Below are positions 43,801 through 52,264 of a stretch of DNA of 64,000 nt, piece by piece. The DNA is from Fibrella forsythiae (GTDB lineage: Bacteria > Bacteroidota > Bacteroidia > Cytophagales > Spirosomataceae). Both the position numbers and the translations under genes were made by a program. The stretch is from contig NZ_JAFMYW010000006.1 in NCBI RefSeq assembly GCF_017353175.1, positions 310,001 through 374,000 of the forward strand, given 5' to 3'. The notes beneath the pieces were generated by a model, which saw nothing but the letters and a program-made list of their open reading frames with translations, was not told the DNA's origin and ran no database searches. Position 1 is the first letter of the stretch. The number at the start of each line of letters is the position of its first letter.

Positions 43801-43834
43801 AAAACCCCTGAATATCAACGTATTCAGGGGTTTT
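43801..43834. terminator. Bidirectional terminator between tRNA-Glu and the integrase
   Basis: aaaacccctgaata (43801-43814) pairs perfectly with 43821-43834 across 6 bases (tcaacg). T-runs follow in both directions. On the minus strand it is placed to end tRNA-Glu transcription. Its form (CCCCT-x-AA ... TT-x-AGGGG) recalls the stem-loops at 10117 and 10191. Confidence 0.9.
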
Positions 43835-43836
43835 TA

Positions 43837-43852
43837 CACTACTATAGTAGTG
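43837..43852. repeat. 16-bp perfect palindrome near the tRNA-Glu 3' end
   Basis: CACTACTATAGTAGTG is self-complementary. It lies 8 bases from the tRNA 3' end, between the tRNA and the terminator. It could be part of an attachment site or a protein-binding site. Confidence 0.75.
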
Positions 43853-43860
43853 ATACTAAG

Positions 43861-43932
43861 TGATCGATACGGGACTTGAACCCGTGTCGCTGCCGTGAAA
43901 GGGCAGTGTCCTAACCGCTAGACGAATCGACC
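43861..43932 (-). tRNA. tRNA-Glu (anticodon TTC)
   Basis: On the minus strand the acceptor stem GGTCGAT pairs with ATCGATC (one G-T pair). The anticodon arm is CTGCC-CTTTCAC-GGCAG with anticodon TTC, and the T arm holds GGTTCAAGTCC. The CCA end is not encoded. Its 3' end faces the integrase at 42483-43718, so it is the likely attachment site of the island. Confidence 0.97.
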
Positions 43933-43994
43933 GTCTTTGTGAAAGACCTGACGTGTTTTTGATTGCTCAATTACGCCGTCAGCGAATCGTGATG

Positions 43995-44024
43995 CAAAAG
44001 TACAGCGATAAGCGTAAAATGCAA
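43995..44024 (-). promoter_or_regulatory. Promoter of tRNA-Glu, Bacteroidota consensus
   Basis: On the minus strand TTG (44024-44022), 19 bases, then TACTTTTG (44002-43995) match the phylum's -33/-7 consensus. The tRNA 5' end is 63 bases downstream. Confidence 0.85.
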
Positions 44025-44075
44025 TACCCACCCCTAAAATTTTCTTCTAAAAATGGGTTAGACCTCTTTTACTGC

Positions 44076-44083
44076 TATTTTTG
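44076..44083 (+). promoter_or_regulatory. Candidate -7 box for the M14 peptidase gene
   Basis: TATTTTTG fits TAnnTTTG, 48 bases before the ATG at 44132. A TTG at the expected distance is missing, so it is a weak call. Confidence 0.4.
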
Positions 44084-44131
44084 ATGAGTAACAATTAGCT
44101 CAATTTCAACTCGTTTCACCCCGCCATCGGC

Positions 44132-46738
44132 ATGAAAAAAATTTTCATTGCTTACATCCTTTGTTGTACGTATCTGCTCTACACGCCGGTCTTTGCCCAA
44201 AGTTCTCTCCCCTCTCCGGCTCAGTTTCTGGGTTATTCTGTCGGAGAACGATATACACCTCATCATCGCGTTATTGCCTATGCCGAACAAGTTGCCCGGC
44301 AGGCCCCCACTCGTATTAAAGTAATTCCGTATGGCACCACATATGAAGGTCGCCAGTTAGCCGTGGTGGCGATTGGCAGCGAAGCCAATATCGCTCGCCT
44401 CGACGAAATCAGGACCGATAACCTGCGCCGTATCGGCATGCTGTCGGGTAAGCCTTCCGGCAACCCGATGCCCGCTATTCAGTGGCTGAGCTACAACGTT
44501 CATGGGAACGAAGCCGTCAGTTCGGAGGCATTTATGGAGGTCCTCTATGGTTTGCTGGAACCAGGTAAAGCCAGTTCAAACTTTACCGTATCACCAAAGA
44601 TCCTGGAAACCAGCGTGGTCATTCTCGATCCGGGTCTTAACCCCGACGGGCACGATCGGTATGTAAACTGGTATAACCAGATGCAGGGTCGGGTGGCCGA
44701 CCCCACGCCGTTTTCCCGCGAGCATAGCGAACCATGGCCCGGTGGTCGATACACACACTATTATTTTGACCCAAACCGCGACTGGGCCTGGCAAACCCAG
44801 GAAATCACCCAGCAGCGAATGACGCTTTATCAGCAATGGATGCCACACCTACACGGTGATTTTCATGAGATGGGTGTTGAAAGCCCGTACTATTTTGCCC
44901 CCTCAGCGAGACCCTTTCACGAAGACATCACGCCTTTTCAGCGGCAGTTCCAAACTGTTGTCGGCCAGTATTGCAGCCGCTACTTCGACAAGAACCACTG
45001 GCTGTACTATACCCGTGAGCGATTTGATTTGTTCTATCCGAGTTACGGCGATACATACCCAACATACAACGGGGCCATTGGTATGACCTACGAGCAGGGC
45101 GGAAACAGCCGGTCTGGCTTAGCCATTCGGAAAGCTGACGGCGACACCCTGACGCTCCGGCAGCGCATCGATCATCACGTAGCCTCATCCTTTGCAACGC
45201 TCGAATCAGTAGCTGATCGATCGGCAGAGGTCGTGAAAGAATTTGGCGCATTCTTCGACAAAGCACAGACATCCCCCGTAGGTACGTACAAAACGTATGT
45301 TGTTAAAAGCGGGGGTGATGACGGTAAAGTGATGGCCCTGCGCCAATTGCTCGATAAGAACCACATCCTGTACGGAACAGCCGGAAAAGCACAGACGGTT
45401 TCCAGCGGCTCATCAGCGAAAGGCAAGTCGTCAGGTACGTCTTCCGGGGTATACAACTACATGACACAGGCCACTGACAGGAACCTGTCAATTGATGAGC
45501 AGGACCTGATTATTAGTGCTTATCAGCCGAAATCAACCCTGTTGAAGATCTTGTTCGAGCCAAAGTCGATGCTGGAAGACTCCGTGACGTATGATATCAC
45601 GGCCTGGTCGCTGCCTTATGCTTTCGGCTTGCAAACTTACGGTCTCACCAGCCGGATCGACCCGGTGGCGATAACGGCTAAACCAGCGTCTGTTACTACC
45701 GTTGACCGCCCGTATGCCTACCTGGCCAACTGGCAGTCAATGCCGTCTGTACAATTACTGGCCGGCCTCCTGAAAAAGAAAGTCCGGGTACGTTCGGCCG
45801 AAAAACCATTCGAACTGAACGGTAAGCAATACAGTGCAGGTACGTTGCTGATTACCCGGGCGGGCAACGAACGCCTCGGCAATCGTTTCGATGAGTTGGT
45901 TCGACAGGAAGCGGCCGCCTTAAACATCACCTTGTTCCCCGTTACTACCGGCTTTGTTACGAAAGGATCAGACTTCGGATCCGATTTTGTAATGTCGCTG
46001 AAGACACCCCGTGTGGCGGTTGTATCGGGCGAAGGCACGGCCGCTACGTCGGTGGGTGAAGTATGGCACTACTTCGATCAGGAGTTGAAATATCCGGTAA
46101 GCCTGGTCAACGGTGCCGACCTGGGGAGTGTTGACTGGACACAGATCGATGTGCTCGTACTGGCCAATGGCTACGGATACGGGCGTTTGCTCAACGATCG
46201 TACGCTGACAGCCATACGTGACTGGATTCGTGGAGGTGGTAAACTGATTGCCATGGAGCGGGCCGCTGCCGCTCTGGTGGGAAAAGAAGGCTTCGACCTG
46301 AAAGAAAAAGACGAGAAGAATGATCAGGACAAATCAAAAGGCAAAAAAGCCCTGACCGATTCGCTGAAAATTTATGCCGATCGCGAACGTGTAGCCGTTT
46401 CAGATGAAACACCGGGCAGCATCTACCGGCTGAATCTCGACGCCACCCATCCCCTTGGCTTCGGTTTGTCGGGCGGTTATTTCACATTGGTGCAGGATAC
46501 CCATACCTACGATATGCTGAAAGACGGCTGGAACGTTGGCTACCTGAAAGACAGTAACCTGGTGGCTGGTTTTGCCGGCAAAAATGCGAAAGAGAAATTG
46601 AAGCAAACGCTGGCCATTGGGGTGCAGGATCTGGGTAAAGGACAGGTGATCTATCTGGCCGACAACCCACTTTTCCGCGGATTTTGGTACAATGGCAAAC
46701 TCCTCTTTGGTAACGCTGTCTTCATGAGCGGTAATTAA
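44132..46738 (+). CDS. M14-family zinc carboxypeptidase-like protein
   Basis: This 868-residue secreted protein starts with a signal peptide (MKKIFIAYILCCTYLLYTPVFAQ). The M14 domain occupies about 40-380. Zinc ligands appear in NVHGNEAVSSEA (HxxE) and in HLHGDFHEMG. The catalytic Glu region is near GMTYEQGG. The remaining half (about 380-868) is a large accessory region with a segment like a glutamine-amidotransferase-type fold (VDVLVLANGYGYGRLLNDRTLTAIRDWIRGGGKLIAM). It is typical of the large M14 proteins of Bacteroidota that break down peptides outside the cytoplasm. It is the first core-type gene to the right of tRNA-Glu. Confidence 0.92.
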   Translation: MKKIFIAYILCCTYLLYTPVFAQSSLPSPAQFLGYSVGERYTPHHRVIAYAEQVARQAPTRIKVIPYGTTYEGRQLAVVAIGSEANIARLDEIRTDNLRRIGMLSGKPSGNPMPAIQWLSYNVHGNEAVSSEAFMEVLYGLLEPGKASSNFTVSPKILETSVVILDPGLNPDGHDRYVNWYNQMQGRVADPTPFSREHSEPWPGGRYTHYYFDPNRDWAWQTQEITQQRMTLYQQWMPHLHGDFHEMGVESPYYFAPSARPFHEDITPFQRQFQTVVGQYCSRYFDKNHWLYYTRERFDLFYPSYGDTYPTYNGAIGMTYEQGGNSRSGLAIRKADGDTLTLRQRIDHHVASSFATLESVADRSAEVVKEFGAFFDKAQTSPVGTYKTYVVKSGGDDGKVMALRQLLDKNHILYGTAGKAQTVSSGSSAKGKSSGTSSGVYNYMTQATDRNLSIDEQDLIISAYQPKSTLLKILFEPKSMLEDSVTYDITAWSLPYAFGLQTYGLTSRIDPVAITAKPASVTTVDRPYAYLANWQSMPSVQLLAGLLKKKVRVRSAEKPFELNGKQYSAGTLLITRAGNERLGNRFDELVRQEAAALNITLFPVTTGFVTKGSDFGSDFVMSLKTPRVAVVSGEGTAATSVGEVWHYFDQELKYPVSLVNGADLGSVDWTQIDVLVLANGYGYGRLLNDRTLTAIRDWIRGGGKLIAMERAAAALVGKEGFDLKEKDEKNDQDKSKGKKALTDSLKIYADRERVAVSDETPGSIYRLNLDATHPLGFGLSGGYFTLVQDTHTYDMLKDGWNVGYLKDSNLVAGFAGKNAKEKLKQTLAIGVQDLGKGQVIYLADNPLFRGFWYNGKLLFGNAVFMSGN

Positions 46739-46759
46739 GCCGCAAACAGCCTAACTCCG

Positions 46760-46836
46760 TAATCCTCAGCTTGGAAAACCGGCGCGGTCAGTATCTGTTC
46801 AGGCTGTACACCGTCCGTTTTCCAGGCTGAGGATTA
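46760..46836. repeat. Long-loop inverted repeat between the M14 and GMC genes
   Basis: The arm at 46760-46779 (taatcctcagcttggaaaac) pairs with 46817-46836 with one mismatch, across a 37-base loop. No T-run follows. It may be a processed-RNA structure or a mobile repeat instead of a classical terminator. Confidence 0.75.
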
Positions 46837-46930
46837 TTGCCTTATAAGTTTCCAGGGTTTACCATAGGGATATTCGGCTAAAAAGTAACTTTACTATCTG
46901 TAACTCATCCAAATCACAAACGGGTACTTC

Positions 46931-48682
46931 ATGGATTCTTTTCACATTAAGGAAACACCTACCGTATACGACGTTGCTATTGTTGGCTCCGGCGCTGGTG
47001 GCGGCATGGCTGCCTATATGCTGGCTAAAGCCGGCGCTAAAGTAGTCCTGCTCGAAGCTGGTGGTTATTTTGACCCCGCCGACCCGAAGTACATTACTCA
47101 ACTGAAGTGGCCCTATGAATCACCACGCCGGGGGGCGGGCACTACACGGGCATTTGGTGATTTCGACGCGGCCTGGGGTGGCTGGCAAATTGACGGTGAA
47201 CCTTATACAGCCGCTGCGGGCACCGAATTCCACTGGTTCCGGTCGCGGATGTTGGGTGGCCGTACCAATCACTGGGGCCGTATCTCGATGCGTTTCGGGC
47301 CCGATGATTTTCGCCGTAAATCGTTGACTGGCGTTGGCGATGACTGGCCGATCACCTACGACGATCTGGCTCCGTATTATGACCGGGTTGATAAGCTGAT
47401 CGGCGTGTTTGGCTCGAAAGAAGGCATGCGCAATGAACCAGACGGTCACTTTCTGCCCCCACCGAAGCCCCGTCTGCATGAGTTGCTATTGCAGAAGGCA
47501 GGCAAGGGCATTGGTATTCCCGTTATTCCGTCGCGGCTGTCAATTCTGACCAAAGCGATCAACAATGAGCGCGGCCAGTGTTTTTATTGCAATCAGTGTA
47601 ATCGGTCTTGCCAGGCCTACGCCGACTTTTCATCGTCGTCGGTCTTGTGTATTCCGGCGGTTAAAACAGGTAATGTAACGCTCATCAACGGCGCCATGTG
47701 CCGCGAGGTGCTGACCGATCCGCAAACGGGTCAGGCTACAGGAATTAGTTTTGTGCATACAGGTACGTTGCAGGAGCATACGGTTCGCGCCAAGGCGGTT
47801 ATGTTGGGCGCCAGTGCCTGCGAATCAGCGCGGATTCTGCTCAATTCAAAGTCGGCCCGCCACCCGGATGGCCTGGCCAACAGCAGTGGTGTGATTGGTA
47901 AGTACCTGAACGACTCTACGGGTGCTTCCCGGTCGGCGTTTGTTCCGGCGCTGATGGACCGGGTGCGGTACAACGAAGATGGTGTGGGCGGTATGCACGT
48001 GTTTACTCCCTGGTGGCTCGACAATAAGAAACTCGATTTTCCCCGGGGTTACCATATCGAATATGGCGGCGGAATGGGCATGCCTTCGTTCGGTTACGGG
48101 ATGAACATGGAAAACATGAATGGCAAATACCCGTATAAGAATGGCCAAACGCTACCCGCCGGTGGCTACGGATCACGGCTGAAAGAGGATGCCCGCCGTT
48201 TCTATGGTGCCTACATTGGTATGGCAGGTCGGGGTGAACCGGTGCCCCTGGAAAGCAACTACTGCGAAATTGACCCAACGAAAGTTGACAAATACGGCAT
48301 TCCAACGCTGCGCTTCAATTATAAATGGTCTGATTACGAAGTAAAGCAGGCCAAACACATGCAGGATACCTTCGAAGAAATAATTAGTTCGATGGGAGGC
48401 ATACCACTTGGCGAGAAACCTGGCCCCAATACCAACCACGGGTATGGCCTGGAAGCCCCCGGCAAAATTATTCATGAGGTGGGAACAGTGCGGATGGGCA
48501 ATGATCCTAAACGGTCAGCGCTGAATGCATTCCAGCAGGCTCATGAAGTAAAGAATCTCTTCGTCGTTGATGCCGCTCCGTTCGTTACTCAGGGCGACAA
48601 AAACGTAACGTGGACCATCCTGGCCTCGTCAATGCGCACGTCTGAATACCTCATCGATCAAGTCAAAAAGAAAAACATATGA
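46931..48682 (+). CDS. GMC-family oxidoreductase (gluconate/glucoside dehydrogenase-type large subunit)
   Basis: A 583-residue FAD enzyme of the glucose-methanol-choline superfamily. The dinucleotide-binding motif is VAIVGSGAGGGMAAYMLAKAG (15-35). A middle GRTNHWGR segment follows, then a Cys-rich part (CFYCNQCNRSC). The C-terminal motif is HEVGTVRMG ... NLFVVDAAPFVTQGDKNVTWTILASSMRTS, with the family's His/Asn active-site environment. It overlaps by 4 bases (ATGA) with the gene for the small subunit, and the pair is common in Bacteroidota as sugar-derivative dehydrogenases, such as 3-keto-glycoside formation. The exact substrate cannot be read here. Confidence 0.92.
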   Translation: MDSFHIKETPTVYDVAIVGSGAGGGMAAYMLAKAGAKVVLLEAGGYFDPADPKYITQLKWPYESPRRGAGTTRAFGDFDAAWGGWQIDGEPYTAAAGTEFHWFRSRMLGGRTNHWGRISMRFGPDDFRRKSLTGVGDDWPITYDDLAPYYDRVDKLIGVFGSKEGMRNEPDGHFLPPPKPRLHELLLQKAGKGIGIPVIPSRLSILTKAINNERGQCFYCNQCNRSCQAYADFSSSSVLCIPAVKTGNVTLINGAMCREVLTDPQTGQATGISFVHTGTLQEHTVRAKAVMLGASACESARILLNSKSARHPDGLANSSGVIGKYLNDSTGASRSAFVPALMDRVRYNEDGVGGMHVFTPWWLDNKKLDFPRGYHIEYGGGMGMPSFGYGMNMENMNGKYPYKNGQTLPAGGYGSRLKEDARRFYGAYIGMAGRGEPVPLESNYCEIDPTKVDKYGIPTLRFNYKWSDYEVKQAKHMQDTFEEIISSMGGIPLGEKPGPNTNHGYGLEAPGKIIHEVGTVRMGNDPKRSALNAFQQAHEVKNLFVVDAAPFVTQGDKNVTWTILASSMRTSEYLIDQVKKKNI

Positions 48683-49293
48683 AACGCAGAGATTCACTTA
48701 AAGCCTTAACGCTGAGTAGTCTCGGCATGGCTGTTGGTCCGGCAGAAGCGGCTGTACCGGCTCCGCCCGACAAGAAAGTGCCCCTGAAAGTACCCGGCGG
48801 CCGTCAGGCTTTTGAAGCTGAACGTGACGCGAAGCTGAACGCAGAGAAATTTTTCACACCCGCTGAACTCAAGACGGTGACATTGCTGTGTGATATCATT
48901 TTGCCCGCCGATGCCAAATCGGGGAGTGCGTCGCAGGCGGGTGTTCCGGCGTTTATCGAGTTTATGATGAAAGATCAGCCCGCCAACCAGACACCCATGC
49001 GCGGTGGGCTGGCATGGCTGGACAACCAGTGCCGCAAACGGTTTTCCAAACCGTTTGCCGACGCGACTAAAGCGCAGCAAATTGAGATGGTTGATCTGAT
49101 CGCGTATCCGCAGAAGGCCACGCCGGCTATGTCGCAGGGTGTGGCCTTTTTCAACCTGATGCGCAACTTCACCATGACGGGGTTTTATACCAGTAAAATG
49201 GGTATCGAAGACCTTGGTTATATGGGCAACACCCCTAACAACTGGGACGGGCCGCCAGAAGCCGTGTTGAAGCAGTACGGACTCCTGAAATAG
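48679..49293 (+). CDS. Gluconate 2-dehydrogenase subunit 3-like protein
   Basis: A 204-residue protein that belongs to the small-subunit family of membrane-associated GMC dehydrogenases. It starts with a twin-arginine-like signal (MKRRDSLKALTLSSLGMAVG) that would carry the folded complex across the inner membrane. The domain is marked by ELKTVTLLCDIILPADAKSGSASQAGVPAFIEFMM and GMRG-like PMRGGLAWLD. It overlaps the large-subunit gene by 4 bases, so translation is coupled. The end is GYMGNTPNNWDGPPEAVLKQYGL, also typical. Confidence 0.92.
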   Translation: MKRRDSLKALTLSSLGMAVGPAEAAVPAPPDKKVPLKVPGGRQAFEAERDAKLNAEKFFTPAELKTVTLLCDIILPADAKSGSASQAGVPAFIEFMMKDQPANQTPMRGGLAWLDNQCRKRFSKPFADATKAQQIEMVDLIAYPQKATPAMSQGVAFFNLMRNFTMTGFYTSKMGIEDLGYMGNTPNNWDGPPEAVLKQYGLLK

Positions 49294-49297
49294 GCAG

Positions 49298-49415
49298 AAG
49301 GGAAAAGGAGGAGAGGGAGAACAGAGGAAGGGAAAGTTGGAAAGGAACGATGCAGTTTGTACGTTCTGCTCCCGCTCCACCCCTTCTTCCGTTCTCCCTC
49401 TCCTCCTTTTCCCTT
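49298..49415. repeat. 35-bp imperfect inverted repeat, purine/pyrimidine-rich
   Basis: The left arm at 49298-49332 begins aagggaaaaggaggagaggg. The right arm at 49381-49415 is its reverse complement with about two changes. The 48-base loop holds a normal-looking sequence. One strand is almost pure purine in the left arm and almost pure pyrimidine in the right arm. It lies between the oxidoreductase operon and the YfhO-like gene. Confidence 0.85.
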
Positions 49416-49452
49416 TCCTACCCTTCCTCCTTTTTTCCTACTTTTGCCCCAT

Positions 49453-52020
49453 ATGGAACAACGTACCCTCTTTCAGCGGCTAAAGCCTCATTTGCTGTTT
49501 ATTCTCGGGCTCTTCATTCTCACCTCTGTCTACTTTCTGCCAGCGTGGCAGGGAAAAGAATTGCCGCTTCAAGACGTCAGGCAGGGTAATGCCGCTACGA
49601 TGGAATTGAGGCAGTATAAAAAAGAGACCGGGCAGTTCCCCAACTGGACCAACGCTCTCTTCAGCGGTATGCCCGGCTACCTCATTGCCCACGATTACCC
49701 GAACACCTATGTAGGTCTGGCCGCTGCGGCCGTGCTTAGGCTATTCCCCCGGCCTGTCGACGTGGTATTCATGCAGATGCTTGGCATGTACATCTTGCTG
49801 GTTGTGTTGCTGGGCAGATCAGGTATTGACCGGGAAACTGACGCAGCAGATACGCCACTCTCTGGCTCATCGCGGGGGTGGCTGGCTGCTATGGGGGCGG
49901 CGGCCTACGGGCTGGCCTCCTGGAATCTGATCACCATTGAAGCAGGGCACATTTCTAAAATTCTGGCGCTGGGTTATGCACCCGGTATACTGGCTGGTCT
50001 GGTACTCTGCCTGCGCGGCCGTTACTGGCCCGGAGCCGCCGTTACGGGTCTGTTCGCCTGTCTGAACATCAGCGCCAACCACGTTCAGATCACCTATTAC
50101 CTCTTTCTATGTGTCGGTATATATGTGCTCATTGAAGGGATCCGGCTGGTTAGAATCGGCCAGGTACGTCGGTTGCTCATTGGGCTGGCTGTTTTTGGGA
50201 TTACAACGGGTATCGGCATGGCGTCGTTCAGCAAACGCCTGCTGGTGCTGAACCAATATTCGAAAGAAACTACGCGGGGCAAGTCAGAACTTACGGCGAA
50301 AACAACGGCTGTTGCAGCTCCCGGGCAGGCAGCAACCGCTAAACCCGCCGACGGCCTGGACGAAGACTACGCATTTCAATACAGTTATGGCGTAGGCGAG
50401 GCGCTGACCATGCTGATTCCAAACCTGTATGGCGGACTGGCTGGCGCTGGTGGACTGGACTCGAAATCAGATACTTATCAGGTCCTGGTTAGCCGAGGTT
50501 TATCGGCCGACGAGTTGATTGGGCAGATACCGACCTACTGGGGCAGTACAAACGGGCCAGCGTATGCAGGGGCCATCTTAGTGTTTCTGTTTGTACTGGG
50601 CCTGCTGATCAGCAAATCGTCGTTACGGTGGTTCATGCTTGGCGGATTGCTGCTCACACTGTTGTTGGCAATGGGCAAGAACATGCTGTGGTTCAACGGT
50701 TTTCTGTTCAGCGTTCTCCCCTACTTCAACAAGTTCAGGGCGGTGACTATGACCCTCACCATGACACCAATCTTCCTGGGGGGCGGAGCGGCGCTGGCGC
50801 TGCAAGCCCTGCTTACTCAAAGGCCAACGTTCAAAGACATTCAACGTCCTTTTCTGATTGCTTTCGGCCTGACCGGGGGTGTTGCCCTCTTACTGGCGCT
50901 GCTTGGCGGTAGTTTGCTCGATTTCCAGGGCGAAAACGACGCGGCCATGTTTGGCGCCGATGCAGCTGACCTGCTGCGCGCACTCCGTAGCGACCGCGCC
51001 AGCCTGCTCAGGGCCGATGCATTCCGGGCGTTCTTCTACATCGCCGTGGCTGGTGGGCTTATCTGGCTCTACCTGACCGAGAAACTGAAAGCCGGTCTGT
51101 TATTACCGTTGCTGTTTTTGCTGAATACCATCGACGTGTACAGCCTGGGGCGGCGGTTTATCAATAATCAGAGCTTTATCCCCCACTCCACCGTTGATTC
51201 GGCTTTCGAAGAGACGCCCGCCGACGCACAGATTCTGCAAGATAAATCACTGAGCTACCGCGTATTCGACAATTCGAACGGCAATTTCGATTTCATGAGT
51301 AGCAACCGGGCATCCTATTTCCATAAGTCGATTGGGGGATACAATGCCGCCAAGCTGCAACGCTATCAGGAAATGATTACCTACGCGTTTAATAGCAATG
51401 CAGATAATATCCTGAACATGCTGAACGTGAAATACGTAATTGCACCGCCCGTCGACAGCACCGGTCGCCCGTCGGGAAATCCGGCGGCACAACAGAACCC
51501 CAACGCACTGGGTAACGCCTGGTTTGTGCAGAGCGTCCAGCAGGTTGCCGATGCCGATGCCGAAATGGCCGCGTTAAAAACGTTGAATGCTCAACAGACA
51601 GCCGTGGTTGATAAGCGATTCGCCGACCAGTTGAAGGGCCTTCCAGGTACGTTGGCTCCTGCAGGATCGATTCAGCTAACGGCCTACTCGCCCGACAAGC
51701 TAAGCTATCAGAGCGATAGTCCAACTGAGCAGGTGGCCGTTTTCTCGGAAGTATATTACCGGGGCAACGACGACTGGAAGGCGTATGTTGATGGCAAAGA
51801 AACACCCCACTTCCGGGCCGATTACATCTTGCGGGGCATGCGCGTACCAGCAGGCAAACACACCATCGAATTCCGCTTCGACCCACCCGTTGTTGCACTG
51901 GGCAACAGCCTCGACCTGATCGCTAATATTCTGTTAATCAGCCTCGTTGGAGCTGGCTTGTGGTTTTCGTTACGTGGAACAAAACAAGTTAGTGCCGGCA
52001 AGACGACCATAGGTGTTTAG
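49453..52020 (+). CDS. YfhO-like multi-span membrane protein
   Basis: From ATG 49453 (MEQRTLFQRLKPHLLFILGL) this is an 855-residue polytopic membrane protein. The frame is open to 49357 but those codons lie in the inverted repeat. About a dozen spans are visible in the first two thirds (LLFILGLFILTSVYFL, VVFMQMLGMYILLVVLLG, YFLFLCVGIYVLIEGI). The final 250 residues are a soluble domain ending in one more span (LIANILLISLVGAGLWFSL). The C-terminal segment VYYRGNDDWKAYVDGKETPHFRAD is characteristic of YfhO proteins, which are linked to glycosylation of cell-wall polymers. A TACTTTTG box just upstream (49439-49446) could give a leaderless transcript. Confidence 0.88.
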   Translation: MEQRTLFQRLKPHLLFILGLFILTSVYFLPAWQGKELPLQDVRQGNAATMELRQYKKETGQFPNWTNALFSGMPGYLIAHDYPNTYVGLAAAAVLRLFPRPVDVVFMQMLGMYILLVVLLGRSGIDRETDAADTPLSGSSRGWLAAMGAAAYGLASWNLITIEAGHISKILALGYAPGILAGLVLCLRGRYWPGAAVTGLFACLNISANHVQITYYLFLCVGIYVLIEGIRLVRIGQVRRLLIGLAVFGITTGIGMASFSKRLLVLNQYSKETTRGKSELTAKTTAVAAPGQAATAKPADGLDEDYAFQYSYGVGEALTMLIPNLYGGLAGAGGLDSKSDTYQVLVSRGLSADELIGQIPTYWGSTNGPAYAGAILVFLFVLGLLISKSSLRWFMLGGLLLTLLLAMGKNMLWFNGFLFSVLPYFNKFRAVTMTLTMTPIFLGGGAALALQALLTQRPTFKDIQRPFLIAFGLTGGVALLLALLGGSLLDFQGENDAAMFGADAADLLRALRSDRASLLRADAFRAFFYIAVAGGLIWLYLTEKLKAGLLLPLLFLLNTIDVYSLGRRFINNQSFIPHSTVDSAFEETPADAQILQDKSLSYRVFDNSNGNFDFMSSNRASYFHKSIGGYNAAKLQRYQEMITYAFNSNADNILNMLNVKYVIAPPVDSTGRPSGNPAAQQNPNALGNAWFVQSVQQVADADAEMAALKTLNAQQTAVVDKRFADQLKGLPGTLAPAGSIQLTAYSPDKLSYQSDSPTEQVAVFSEVYYRGNDDWKAYVDGKETPHFRADYILRGMRVPAGKHTIEFRFDPPVVALGNSLDLIANILLISLVGAGLWFSLRGTKQVSAGKTTIGV

Positions 52021-52046
52021 GTACCTGCAGGAACGTACCTGAACGG

Positions 52047-52096
52047 TATAAACGAGTAGGGCCACCGCTGAACAGCGGTGGCCCTACTCGTTTATA
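52047..52096. terminator. Perfect 24-bp stem with 2-base loop behind the YfhO-like gene
   Basis: The arm tataaacgagtagggccacc (continuing to 52070) pairs perfectly with 52073-52096 around the two bases aa. It is placed to stop YfhO transcription but has no long T-run. A stem this long with so small a loop could also be an inverted-repeat element. Confidence 0.7.
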
Positions 52097-52264
52097 AACA
52101 GTTGGAAAGCGTACAAATACACACCGCATTCAGCGATGAGCCCCACCTCATCCAACAGAAGGTAACAGATTGATAACCACTTAATCTATATCGAAAATCT
52201 GTACGCGCCAGCACTCGTATATTCGTACGCCTACTTCGCTACACAACCACTCAAATGCCAGCCA

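Noticed and set aside
48706-49380. 224-codon minus-strand frame opposite the small dehydrogenase subunit gene
   Set aside because: Antisense shadow; it starts in the purine-rich repeat and has no recognisable motif.
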